Assembly: GCA_963693315.1 (NCBI GenBank)
Contig: OY856188.1
Location: forward strand, 191,335,049 to 191,399,048
Reading direction: 5' to 3'
Source: Diogma glabrata
Taxonomy: Eukaryota; Arthropoda; Insecta; Diptera; Cylindrotomidae
Length of the DNA stretch: 64,000 bases
Shown here: piece by piece, positions 12,458 to 23,170 of the stretch
How the letters are laid out: every line of letters starts with the position of its first letter
How positions within the stretch are numbered: position 1 is the stretch's first letter
Notes under the pieces: generated by a model
Database searches by the model: none
Told to the model about the DNA's origin: nothing
What the model saw: the letters and a program-made list of their open reading frames with translations, nothing else
Position numbers and translations under genes: made by a program

Positions 12458-15400
12458 TTATTGTGCTACAGCACGAAGGAAACGAGCAGGGGTACGAGTG
12501 GTTCTACCTGCTCGCGTAATTGTAGATGCAGGGTGAAATAGTTGTGTTTGAGGAATAAGATTAAATCTGACCTTCTTAGTTGAAATAGTTGCTTTAGCGT
12601 CGCGTTTCCTCGCATCTTCAGAGGTAGAGGGGAAAGACGAGGATGTGTCCGGAAGAGTAGAATGGACGTTATCTGTAGAAGACGAAGTTTCGTCTGCGCG
12701 ACTGAGATCAGTACTCGAAGTAGGTGAGTTTTGAGTTTGGTCATCTTCAGATTGTTCCCTAAAGCAAGGTTTTAATCTGTCGATGGAAACTCGAATGTGT
12801 TGACCTTTACGGTCAATAACGAAATTTTTATCATCGCGACTGATGACTTGGAAAGGACCTTCGTAAGGAGGTTGAAGAGATTTACGTACTAAGTCAGTAC
12901 GTAAGAAGACATGCGAACAAGACTGGAGATTTTTGGAGACGAAAACATTAGGAGAAGTGTGTCTTGATGCAATTAAGGGACGAAGGTGGTTGAAATGTTG
13001 TTTCAATTGAGAAACGAAGTCAGATTGAGGAGTAGAAGTGGAGTTTTCGGTAAAGAATTCACCAGGAAGACGAATGTTAGTACCATAGACGAGCTCTGCC
13101 GATGAAGATTGGAAATCTTCACGGAAAGTGGTTCGTAAACCTAGTAGTATTGATGGTAATATTCGCGTCCAGTCCGTCCTGTCGTAGGCCATTATTGCGG
13201 ATTTTAGAGTTCGGTGCCAACGTTCGATGAGGCCGTTACATTTAGGATTGTAACTTGTAGTTCGTTTGCGTTCGAAACCGATTAGTTTTGACAACTCGCT
13301 GAAGAGATTGGATTCGAATTGGGAGCCCTGATCAGTGACGATTACTGAAGGTACTCCGAAACGAGAAATCCAATTGGAGTAGAGAGCTGATGCTACCGTT
13401 TCAGCTGTGATATCCGAGATAGGAATGGCTTCAGGCCATCGAGTATAGCGGTCAATAATTGTGACACAATAGCGTTTGTCCTCAGAGGTAGGAAGTGGAC
13501 CAATAATGTCCATGTGGATCTCGGAAAATCTTTGAGAAGTAGAAGGATAGTTACCTAAAGAAGATTGAGTATGGCGAGAGACTTTTGCCTTTTGGCAAGC
13601 CAGGCAATTCTGAGCCATTTGTCGTACATCCTTTTTAATGGATGGCCAAATGACTTTTTCAGTAAGGAGTTTGACAGAACTGTGGACTCCTGGGTGAGAT
13701 AAATTGTGGAGACTATTGAAAACAGATTGACGAAATTGCTTTGGAATAAAAGGTCGTGGATTACCAGAAGAGGTATCACATAAAATAGTTTTGGCATTAG
13801 AATTGCCAAACGATACTGGAAAGGATCGGAATTGAAGTGTGGGACTAGTGTCCACTAATTCCTTTAGTTCGTTATCGTTGAACTGAGCGTCAGCAATTTC
13901 ATCGTAGTTAATGTTTTCTGGAATTGATATTTGCTCGACACGAGAAAGTGTATCGGCGACTACATTATCGATTCCAGAAATGTGGCGAATATCAGTCGTG
14001 AATTGACTGATAAAATCTAAATGGCGGAATTGGCGAGGACTAGCTTTGGCAGGGTTCTGCGACAAAGCGTAAATGAGTGGCTTATGATCGGTAAAGAGCG
14101 TGAAGGTTCTACCTTCAAGGAGATACCGAAAATGTTTAATTGCAGAGTAAGCTGCAAGGAGTTCGCGATCATAAGCGCTGTATTTCTGTTGCGTTTTATC
14201 GAGTCGCACAGAGAAGAAACTAAGTGGTGTCCAACAGTCGTTAATTTTTTGTTGGACAACAGCGCCAATTGCCTTATCGGAAGCGTCGACCATTACAGCA
14301 AGTTGGGCAGAGTGTAAGGGGTGAGAAAGAGTTGTTGCCTCACTGAGTTGCCGCTTGCATAAGTCGAAGGCTTGAATGGCGTCTTCGGACCATTGAATGA
14401 CACGTTTGTCATTCTTTTTGGAACCTTTAAGGAAATCGTTGAGGATAGCTTGATTGCCACCAGCGTGAGGAATGAATCGTCGGTAGAAGTTTATCATTCC
14501 GAGAAAACGACGGAGTTGCATAACTGTTTCAGGACGTTCGAAACGATTTATAGCATCGACACGTTCAGGAGTAGGTTTGATTCCAGATGAATCAATAGAA
14601 TGTCCGAGAAAGTCAACGTTGGTTTAAGCAAAGTTGCATTTATCAACGTTGATGATGAGACCAGCGTCGGAAAGACGCTCAAAAACAGTCCTAAGATGTT
14701 TGAGGTGTTCCTCAAAGGTTTCAGAAGCAATAAGGAGGTCATCTATGTAGATGAAACAGAAATTTAGGTCTCGGAGAAGAGAATGCATAAACCGTTGGAA
14801 GGATTGCGCAGAGTTTCGCAATCCGAAAGTCATTCGAACGAATTCGAAGAGTCCGAACGGAGTTGAAATTGCAGTTTTTGCAATATCGCGCTCATCAATA
14901 GGAATTTGATGATATGCGCGGACAAGATCGATAGTGGAGAAAAATTTGCATCCATGAAGTTGATGCGAAAAATCCTGAATATGTGGAATAGGATAATTAT
15001 CAGGAATAGTGACATTGTTAAGAGAGCGGTATTCACCGCAAGGTCTCCACTCGCCGTTCTTCTTTTTGGCGAGGTGGAGAGGAGAGGACCAAGGGCTTTT
15101 TGACGGTCGGCAAATGCCTTGCGACAACATAATGTCGAATTCCGTCTTTGCGATGGCCAATTTGTCAGGAGCTAATCGTCGGTACTTACAAGCGACGGGA
15201 GGACCGTGAGTCTCAATGACATGAGTCACGTTATGTTTGACCGGCTTAGCTAGGTCATGAGGAGAAGTGATACCATTGAAATCATTAAGGATATTTCTAA
15301 TTTGAATATCAACCGTATCATTATTGATGGTTGTTAGCGAGAGCGTTGGAGAAGTGGAGATTTTGGCGAGAGTGAACAAGGATGTTAGTGGATCGACGAG

Positions 15401-15695
15401 GCGTCGATTTTTAACGTCCACTAGGAGACCATACTTGTTCAAGAAATCAGCTCCTAGAATAGGGATGGTAACATTGGCGATAACAAAGGTCTGACAGAAC
15501 ACACGTCTGAGACCAATGTTTGGAGTAAGAGTTTTGTTACCATATGTACTAACAGGAGTGGCGTTAGCACCTGGCGTTAGCACACTGACACTTCAGCACC
15601 TGTGTCAACCAAGAATTGTCGACGGGAGTTGATATCGAATATCAAGAGACGTAGTTTAGAGAAGCTATCACCACACGCCGCCTCATGTGATGAGC
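12458..15695 (-). pseudogene. pol: Gypsy pol (protease, RT, RNase H, integrase), two lesions
   Basis: The frame lies -1 relative to gag. The protease motif LVDTGA sits at about 15588-15612. About ten bases later an extra TG dinucleotide shifts the frame. The reverse transcriptase follows with catalytic YIDD at about 14738-14749, interrupted by a single in-frame TAA at 14624-14626. RNase H has the VDAS and YDRELLA blocks. Integrase shows an HHCC zinc finger (LSHPGVHSS ... CLACQ), the D,D,E core ([25 protein letters not shown]) and a C-terminal GPF module (YEGPFQV) before the stop at 12458. All domains are otherwise full length, so the lesions look very recent, or may be assembly errors. Confidence 0.9.
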
Positions 15696-16799
15696 TTAGA
15701 AGTTTTTTGGAGATGTAAATTTTGGGCAATATAATTTGCAATCGGGGTCACATTTGCGTGCGTTATCCCCGTAAGTGTGATGGTAATAACATATACCATC
15801 GAACATTTGAGTGCGCGACTTGGAACGAGGTCGCGCGGAAGATTGATTAGGGCAATTGGAGCGATTATGCCTAAAATTGTTGTAGTCGTTTCGATCCTTG
15901 GATCTACTACGACTACGAGGGAAGGGTCGAGAAGAAGATTTTTGCTGCAAGGCATTCAGCAGCTGTGCGTGTTGGGTCTGCAATTCTTGATATCGCAGAG
16001 CCCAGACCTTGTCCTCACTGGAGGAAGAAGAAGGAGCGGCAGGAGAATCTACCGCACTTAGATTAGGACCAACTAATGTAGCAAAAATTCTGTCGGCTAT
16101 CTCAGCAGTCTTTGGCAAGTCAGCCTTGACTACCGCGATAGCGGTACGCACAGCCTGTGGAAGTTTATCTTCCCAAATAATTTTTAACATCTTTTCTGAA
16201 ACGAGACCTTGGGATTCAGCAGTTAAATCCCGAAGAAATTGTGAGGGCTTTTTATCCCCAAGTTCCATACCGCTTAGCACGTTGCGCAAGCGATCAGAAG
16301 GGCTGCTTGATAAACGGTCTAAAAGAGCCTCTTTTAGCTTATCATAAGGATTAACCGTGTCTGGTTGAGAAATAATGTCTCTTACCAGCGTAGCAAGACA
16401 CGGCGTTAAGACACCAAGTACATAACCGTACTTGGCTTGCTGGGACTTAATGTTGCCCAGAGAGAATTGGCCCTCAAGCATGATAAACCAAAGTTCTGGT
16501 TTATCAGACCAAATGGGAGGGACTTTTGGGGTAATGGCGTTAATTTGGGGAGTGGATGTTGGAGAAAGTATTTCCACCGAACTTGCAGGTGGCGGTTTTG
16601 AAGAGGAAGGTGTAGAAGAAGAAGCAGATGGTTGATGGAGCTGAATTCTGGCAAATGCAGCTTCCATCCGTTCATCTAACATCTTGTCAAGCTGCTCTTG
16701 TGTTACCGTGAAGGTATGAGCAGCTTGTTCCTGATCAAGTTCGATTAAATTGGGTGGGTCTCTCGCAGACATTACTGAAGTGGGCAAGGAGGACGGCAA
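15696..16799 (-). CDS. gag: Gypsy Gag polyprotein
   Basis: This is an intact 367-codon frame on the minus strand. The start could be the first Met (16799) or Met10 (MSARDPP). The middle (about residues 90-220) has the capsid-like WFIMLEGQF, SSPSDRLRNVL and GDKKPSQFLRDL blocks common to Gag proteins of this group. An Arg/Ser-rich segment follows. Then comes a compact Cys/His cluster near the C terminus (C337, H340/H341, C350, C354, C358) in place of the usual CCHC knuckle, matching the CHCC-type finger described for the CsRn1 clade. Gag packages the element's RNA in the cytoplasm. The frame ends just after the AAAAAAC frameshift heptamer. Confidence 0.9.
   Translation of the reverse strand: MPSSLPTSVMSARDPPNLIELDQEQAAHTFTVTQEQLDKMLDERMEAAFARIQLHQPSASSSTPSSSKPPPASSVEILSPTSTPQINAITPKVPPIWSDKPELWFIMLEGQFSLGNIKSQQAKYGYVLGVLTPCLATLVRDIISQPDTVNPYDKLKEALLDRLSSSPSDRLRNVLSGMELGDKKPSQFLRDLTAESQGLVSEKMLKIIWEDKLPQAVRTAIAVVKADLPKTAEIADRIFATLVGPNLSAVDSPAAPSSSSSEDKVWALRYQELQTQHAQLLNALQQKSSSRPFPRSRSRSKDRNDYNNFRHNRSNCPNQSSARPRSKSRTQMFDGICYYHHTYGDNARKCDPDCKLYCPKFTSPKNF
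15702..15708 (-). promoter_or_regulatory. Programmed -1 ribosomal frameshift slippery site
   Basis: In the gag frame the codons read CCA AAA AAC, giving the canonical A-AAA-AAC heptamer two codons before the gag stop (15696-15698). Codon positions of gag and of the protease differ by exactly -1. Slippage here would place ribosomes in the protease frame, which is open across the gag stop. A downstream stimulatory structure was not tested. Confidence 0.85.
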
Positions 16800-17054
16800 C
16801 GAGGGAGAAGAATGTTGCAGCCAATAAAAATTCCAAGGCGTGTTGGTTCACGATAACCAACCCGCAGATCGCAACCGATAAAGCAACAAAAACAAAAAAA
16901 TTTCTTTAACAAAACGAATCGGAAGTGAAGATAATCAAAATATTTGTAATGTAATTCCCAAAAAAAAAAAAATATTTACATCAATAAAACGAGATTTATT
17001 TAACAAACTCCTGATTTAAAAAATAAAAGAAAAAAAATTACCTGGAATGATTCT

Positions 17055-17073
17055 GATCACGTCGGGGTCACCA
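17055..17073 (-). promoter_or_regulatory. tRNA-Trp primer binding site
   Basis: The plus strand reads GATCACGTCGGGGTCACCA, the 3' end of animal tRNA-Trp including CCA. On the element's own strand it is therefore complementary to that tRNA. It lies one base inside the 5' LTR, as expected for initiation of minus-strand DNA synthesis. Confidence 0.88.
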
Positions 17074-17074
17074 A

Positions 17075-17782
17075 TTTTGGTAGCTAGAGTTGAGTGGAGA
17101 TGAAGTTTTGAAGATGAATTCCAGTTGATGAAGATGAACTTGAGATGTATGTTGAAAGTAGAGTTGAGTAGAGTGATGTAATAATAATTCTAGTCGCGGT
17201 TGTTGTTGTGAAGAATTTGTATATCCAAAAGGAACAAATAATAGGCTTAAGTTCCAGAGCGCTAGTTCAGACACAATTAAATGAGAGACTTTAGATGCAC
17301 CAACAATGTGAATAAAACACGGTGATTTAACGATACATTTTAGACATAATATGTAATCACATTTATAAACTTTATTTTGTGATGTCACAACTTTTCACCA
17401 AATTCTGCATTTAGTGATCACTGTACACAGATATGTTAATTAAACTTTATTTGTACAGGATGTTTATATTGTTTATATAAATAACATAATGATCTTCAAA
17501 AAGTATTGAAATTACATTAAAATTAATATTTTAAATCCTGAGTGTTATTTAACAATTTTCAACAATGGAGATTTTACATTTTTAATTAAATAAATTTTCT
17601 ATGTAATTATATAATAATAATGGTGTTGCTAACATAGAGCCAAAAACAATATATACTTTTTATATTAATGAAAAAACGAATGAATAATAATTTTTAGTTT
17701 TTGTCCATCATCGCTTTTCCAGGCAACTATTCTCTTTATTTTCAAAAGCAGGAGTTATTATACTTATTATTATTTCAAATAA
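17075..17782 (-). repeat. 5' LTR of the Gypsy element
   Basis: This is the partner of the 11710-12417 repeat, 708 bases long and about 99.7% identical. It should hold the promoter for the minus-strand transcript, but I did not identify a convincing TATA or initiator. Confidence 0.92.
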
Positions 17783-17992
17783 ATGAGAAGTTATTGCCAC
17801 AGGCTCACTTAAGTGAAGAATTAATGATTCGCAACCATTTTAATTATCACAGGGTAGATGGATCACAAACGTAACATTTTTGTTTCGCAAGAGCGAAACG
17901 TTAGCGAGGAGTTGTTTGAAACATGTTCCTCGTTTATGTTACATTTACGTAACGTTTCGCTTAAAGAGGCACTACTATGAATGATAACCTAA

Positions 17993-18920
17993 CAGGCTGA
18001 TTCTGACATACCCTCACAGATGTAAAAATAGTCATAGCAAAGACTTTTCTCTTAGCTAAGACTAAAACCTCTTAAATGCGATTCTGTATGCAGTCACAAT
18101 TGTGAGATGTCAAAAAATAACCTCTTAACGTAAGATCATCAAACATGGTCATCTTAAGCATCATAATTTAAAGTTTCATATTTTTTTATTTGAATTCTTG
18201 TATGAAAAATTATATTAATAAAGGATAAAATATTAATTATGATTTATTTATGTAATTATTATAAAATTTATAATAATTATCTATGTTTTATTTTAGTTTA
18301 AATCAAAATTATAAAACAAAATATATATATTGATATTGATTTTCAATAAAATGGCGATTGAAAATTTCATATTTGCAATATCAAACTTTGACGTCCCATG
18401 TTGTTTTAGGAAAGTTTTGCAAATTTTATATAAACTTTAAGGAAAAACAATCATTCTTTTCTCACAAATTTTTTTGCAAAATAAATAATAATTAATATAT
18501 GGTATAATTTTATATTGATTGTTTATAAAATAAAATACATTTTTGATTTTAAGATTGATATTCAATAAAATGGCGGTTGAATATTTTCACAAACAAAAAT
18601 TATTAATACCTTAAAAAATTTTCTAAAACATATAAACTTGATTTTTATAAAAACTTATTATATAATATACCATAATTCTTAATAATAATTTATATGGTAT
18701 TTTAATTTGTATTTAAATTATTTAAAAAGAAACTATGACATTTTATAATAACTTTGTTTATAAAAATAGCCGTTTGAAAGATCTCCAAAATATATTTGTA
18801 GAGTTATTATAAGGTTTTTTATGACAACGTTCACAGAATCGCAATTAAGATATTCCTCTTAAAAAAATTGTCATAACAAAAATAATCATAGCTAAGACCT
18901 CTTAACTCAGAATCAGCCTG
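17993..18920. mobile_element. PIF/Harbinger-type MITE, copy A
   Basis: This 928-base AT-rich element has terminal inverted repeats beginning CAGGCTGATTCTGA. A TAA direct repeat flanks it (17990-17992 and 18921-18923), the 3-base TWA target preference of PIF/Harbinger. A second copy lies in the opposite orientation at 28924-29844. No transposase is encoded. The right end lies about 380 bases upstream of the CRLS1 start codon. Confidence 0.85.
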
Positions 18921-18923
18921 TAA

Positions 18924-19298
18924 GCTTTGTTACTATAGTAAAACGTGTTACTATAGTAAAAAATTTAGTGGGTAGATTCGTCTTTTCTCTAGAAAAATTA
19001 CAGCTCCCCCTATAAGTGCGCACAATAATCTTATCTGACGTTTGAAGCAAAAAAAGAAATATTTTTATATGTAATCACTAATTAGATGCAATAATTTTAT
19101 ATATATTATTAAATTTAAATATGATATAAATGTTTAAAAGTTTTTTAAAACCTTTTTACTAAACAATGTTTTATTTTCTTAACTCTAAAAATAATATTTA
19201 AATTTTTGCTAAATGATGTTTATTTTTAGATGACTAAATTATTCCCCAGCTATCACATATTTTGCGCACCGGTTCCGTGATAAAATAAGATTTGAAAA
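18924..19298 (+). promoter_or_regulatory. CRLS1 upstream region
   Basis: This 375-base stretch lies between the MITE and the CRLS1 start codon and must hold much of its promoter and 5' UTR unless an upstream exon exists. No clear TATA box or defined motif can be claimed. Confidence 0.35.
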
Positions 19299-20565
19299 AT
19301 GAGCAGTTACGGAGTATTAAAATCTTTAATCGGATACAATAGTAATAACATCAATAAATTAGCGTCAGTACAGCTTCATTTTTTATTAAAGAATAAAACA
19401 TATGGAAACAGAAATCACTTAGAATATGTACAACTGTTGATAAAACCATATTCAACGACCTCATTTTATCACTCTTCGATAAAAAGTAATGAATTTAATA
19501 GCAACAACCATAAAACGACTACAGAAAAATTTGCATTGCACCAAAAAACAAGCCGGCAGTTATTGAAAAATGTTTTGGAAAAAAATAAGGAGCTACTTCG
19601 CGAAAAAAAGGAAGATTTGGTTAAAGATATCCAAAAAACTAAAGTGAAAGTTAAAGAAAAAATGGAAGAAGTAGTTGAGCGTGAAAATGTTTTGACCATA
19701 CCAAATCTCCTCTGTATTGGACGTGCAGTTCTAGCTCCATATCTTGGCTATGTCATAATCCAGGGAGATTTTTCGCTGGCAATGGGATTGCTCGTGGCAG
19801 CTGGCATTAGTGATTTGGTTAGTTGTTAAATTATTTTTATTTTGATGTTATATCCATTGAGCTTATATAAATTGTTCTTTATTTATCTTCTTTGAATTGC
19901 CGAATTAAATAAACCTATTTACCAATGTTTGACTTTTAAACATAGCTTTTTGTTAACAATGTTTTTTCTTTCATTTTTAGTTAGACGGTTACATAGCACG
20001 TAACTGGCCTAGTCAAGCAAGTAAAATGGGATCATTTTTGGATCCAATGGCTGATAAACTTCTTGTTGGTTCACTTTATATATGCTTAAGTTATACCGGT
20101 CTTCTTCCAGTTTGGTTAACTATTATGGTTATATTCAGGGATATTTTTCTAATTTTTGCTGGCTTTGTTATTCGGTACATTAGTCTTCCACCACCAGTAA
20201 GCAAATATTCACAATATTTATTTGATTATTTAATATACATTAAACCATCCATTTAAAGAAAACATTGTCAAGGTATTTTGATGTAACACATGCAACTGCA
20301 CAATTAGCCCCAACATTTATTAGTAAAGTCAATACATTAGTTCAACTTGTTGCAGTGGCAACCAGTCTAGGTGCTCCGATATGGAACTACATAGGTAAAC
20401 TTTTATGTTCCTTTTTTTATGCTTACACTATTTGAACTTGTTCTTTTAATCACAGATCATCCTTTGTTACATGGATTGTGGTATTTGACTGGCATTACAA
20501 CTGCTGCTGCAGCCATTAGCTATTTAACCGTTAAAGATACCTATAAAATACTAAAAAAAAAATGA
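19299..20565 (+). CDS. CRLS1: Cardiolipin synthase (CMP-forming), mitochondrial
   Basis: The gene has four exons: 19299-19817, 19981-20196, 20259-20394 and 20456-20565. All introns are GT-AG with matching phases, giving 326 residues. The enzyme joins CDP-diacylglycerol and phosphatidylglycerol to make cardiolipin in the inner mitochondrial membrane. The CDP-alcohol phosphatidyltransferase signature spans the exon 1/2 junction: D172, D175-G176, A179-R180, G190, D194 and D198, with all catalytic aspartates kept. Hydrophobic segments surround it (LGYVIIQGDF, LLPVWLTIMVIF, LVQLVAVATSLGAP). The first 145 residues contain a basic, Ser/Asn-rich likely mitochondrial presequence and a Lys/Glu-rich coiled-coil-like stretch (about 85-125). 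An AATAAA signal follows at 20586-20591. The gene is convergent with NDUFAF1, 304 bases apart. Confidence 0.95.
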
Positions 20566-20585
20566 TCATGAATGTGAATATGATG

Positions 20586-20591
20586 AATAAA
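20586..20591 (+). terminator. Poly(A) signal of CRLS1
   Basis: An AATAAA hexamer lies 20 bases after the CRLS1 stop codon. The distance is short but plausible for a compact insect 3' UTR. Confidence 0.6.
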
Positions 20592-20856
20592 AATAGATTC
20601 TGTGGACTTTATCCTGTTTGTAAAAAATCAAGTATCTATTTTATAATCAACCAACAATATAAAAGTATAATCAACTTTTTTAATGCAAAAATTAGTTATT
20701 TTACATTTTTAATTTGAATTATTGGTTTTATTAATCATGAAAAAAATTATTTGAATACTTTTCTGAACCCCAAAACAGGAAATTCTGCTATAAACTTGAA
20801 CGTAACATTGAAATATTTTAAATTCATAACAAAGTGTAGTTACTAAATTATTATTC

Positions 20857-20862
20857 TTTATT
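20857..20862 (-). terminator. Poly(A) signal of NDUFAF1
   Basis: AATAAA on the minus strand lies 7 bases beyond the NDUFAF1 stop codon. It is close to the stop but well formed. Further AT-rich sequence follows, so another site could be used. Confidence 0.5.
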
Positions 20863-20869
20863 TTACTTT

Positions 20870-22551
20870 CTAAGTAGCAACAATATATTTATCAGTTTTA
20901 TACATTTCATATGCAAAACTTTCTTTATGAGCTGGGTCGAATTCAAGTCCGATATAATCGATTTCTAAACCAAATAATCCTTCATAACCACCTCTTGAAC
21001 CAACCGAAAAACCAACGCTTGTCACTTTTTTCAGTGGGATTGGATATTGGCGATCTTGAACACGTCCCTTTGATGACAAAAAAAATTTTGAAAACGGAAT
21101 CTACAAAAGCAATATATTTACTTTATTTGGGACTACACAGAAATTTTACATAAATACCTTCGCAATTTGCCAATGTGGTCCGCCTCTTGTATACAGAACG
21201 AAATGATAGACGTCGTTCCACATAATATCAAAGTATCCTTCAGTTGCTAGATTGATTAAATAAGATCGTCCATCACCACGTAGTCGAATGACTAATGTGT
21301 TATATTGAGACCAATCTAGAAATGATTCTCGTTTGAAAGATTTCTAAAAAAATATTAAACTATTAGAATATATGGAAAGGATCTTTGCTAATGGTTTACG
21401 ATATATGAAAACGGAAAATTCCATATGGTATAACTTGTTTCATGAAAAGAAACTACTATCAAACGGACAGACCTCGTTTGAAATGTAGAAAGTCTATTGA
21501 AAAGGGATTTTAAGTCTTCAAAAAATGGATACGAACTGGTGAAGAAGTATCCATTTTAAAATTAAGACACTGAAGATTAAGGGAAATTTGAAGAAAAATT
21601 AAAAGCTACATCACAGATTAATTAACTACTTTCTTTGTACGAAAAAAATGTTTGAAAGGAAAATACTACCTAGACTTATAAAAAGTCCTAAAAAGCGGAG
21701 AGAGGTGTATATAATATATTAGAGTTTCTGTATGGTAAAGAAATGTTACCAAGACCCTAGGATATTCATGAAATATCGTATGGTATGATTGCGTAATATA
21801 GAAAAATTGTATCTGTAATAGAACTCTATATGTACTTCTTCAACTCACAAAACAGCAACAGTTTTCCTCTAAAAGTTTCATTAATAATTAACTAAGTAAA
21901 TACATATATTAAGAAGTTTTCAAAATGATACTAACCCTTGCCCTCTGTGATTTAATATTACAATACCCGGCCTTTTTTATTTGACCATCTTTGGGTAATT
22001 TAGAATCGACATAACCATGAAATAAACCATTACCAGATGAACTCATTTCAAAACTTGCCGTACTATGTCCTTGATTATGGTCTTTGTCTGTGGTTACCAC
22101 CCATTTACTTAAATCAGTTTCAGATTTAAAAGTAAAAGCGGTATCAATCTCACCTATAATTTTAATGAAAAACGTTGACAACATTTTGAATTAATTAGAA
22201 TAATAAATACTAACCTGGTCGAAATACTAATATTGGATCGTTTTTAAGTTTCTCTATCACTTCTTCTTTCCACAGTCCAATCTCATATTTTAATTCCTGT
22301 AATCCATCGAGAATCAATTTCTTCTGAGATACTTTTATTTCGGTATTGTATCCTCCTTTTTTATCTTTTTCCCAAAATGTTTTATTTATATTTGTCGTAT
22401 GGATAAGTTTATCATTTTTATTCAATTTATAATTGTTTACATTATCACTTAACATAGGCTTTGCATTTACAGTTAAGTATGAAAACTCCCGCAATGAATA
22501 TCTTTTATTGCAAATATAACGATTTAGTATTGATTTAATTATTTTTTTCAT
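20870..22551 (-). CDS. NDUFAF1: Complex I intermediate-associated protein 30 / NDUFAF1
   Basis: Four exons on the minus strand (22551-22215, 22153-21936, 21343-21158, 21100-20870) join in phase to 323 residues, close to the roughly 327 of human NDUFAF1. The protein is a mitochondrial assembly factor of respiratory complex I. The CIA30 domain spans about residue 110 to the end: a beta-rich start (DTAFTFKSETDLSKWVVTTD), the SFEMSSSGNGLFHGYVDSKL block, then DWSQYNTLVIRLRGDGRSY, WNDVYHFVLYTRGGPHW, IPFSKFF and SVGFSVGSRGG, ending with GLEIDYIGLEFD. The first 40 residues are basic and Ser-rich without acidic residues until Glu, as in mitochondrial presequences. It shares a 619-base upstream region with GNPNAT1 (head-to-head) and is convergent with CRLS1. 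Confidence 0.95.
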
Positions 22552-23170
22552 TGCTTTATTTATTTTGTCGTATTATAGAAATATTTTATTATTTTGTCTA
22601 TTTAACATGTTGTGTAATAGCAATGACATTTTTTAGAAAACTGAAAAGTAAAAATAAATATTAAAACTTGTAAATGTCACAATGACAAAAAAAAACAGGA
22701 TGAGTATAAAGTAAAGAATAAAATTTATAGTAAACAAATTTTGAAGTTTTTTTAAAGTTGTTTTAATGGCATTGCGATAAACTTATTAAAAGTTGTGTTA
22801 TCTTTTTTTTGGTGTAAATACCGTGCAAATATACGCAATTTTTTAATTTTAATTGTGTATAACCAAAATAAGTGATTTTCAAAAGGTGTCGTGTTGCTGG
22901 TACTCTACATTATTTTATAGCAAAAACCGAGATTCTGATAAGATTATTTTGACATTCTATCTATTTCTTGTTATGGTTTTTTTTTGAGTGGATAGTTTGG
23001 TTGTTATACATTTTATTCAAACACAAATGTGAAAGTATTCTTGATTTTAATTGATTGTAACCTTATCCACGTTTCAAATTTTTTGATTCAGTAATAATTT
23101 TTATTTAGAGCAACTGAGTGTAATTTTATCAGAGTTATTAAATTTTTCTTCTCGCTATTTTACTTCCGGC
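22552..23170. promoter_or_regulatory. Shared upstream region of NDUFAF1 (-) and GNPNAT1 (+)
   Basis: These 619 bases separate the two divergent start codons, so a bidirectional promoter is likely. The sequence is AT-rich and contains no recognisable repeat, but I could not pin down transcription start motifs. Confidence 0.5.

Larger units (their letters stand above)
11710..17782 (-). mobile_element. Ty3/Gypsy LTR retrotransposon, CsRn1-like, minus strand
   Basis: This is a complete element of about 6.07 kb with two 708-base LTRs that differ at about two positions, so it inserted recently. Reading on the minus strand, the order is 5' LTR (right), tRNA-Trp primer site, gag, -1 frameshift site, protease, reverse transcriptase, RNase H, integrase with a GPF/Y-type module, polypurine tract and 3' LTR (left). 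The tRNA-Trp primer and the CHCC-type Gag finger are known hallmarks of the CsRn1 clade of Ty3/Gypsy. Two small lesions (a 2-base insertion after the protease active site and one in-frame stop in the reverse transcriptase) disable this copy. No clear target-site duplication flanks it. Confidence 0.93.

Noticed and set aside
10897..17975. Possible TIR element surrounding the Gypsy insertion (CTTTAAGC near 10.91 kb and GCTTAAAG near 17.97 kb)
   Set aside because: The shared inverted segment is short and gapped, with no target duplication; chance similarity is likely.
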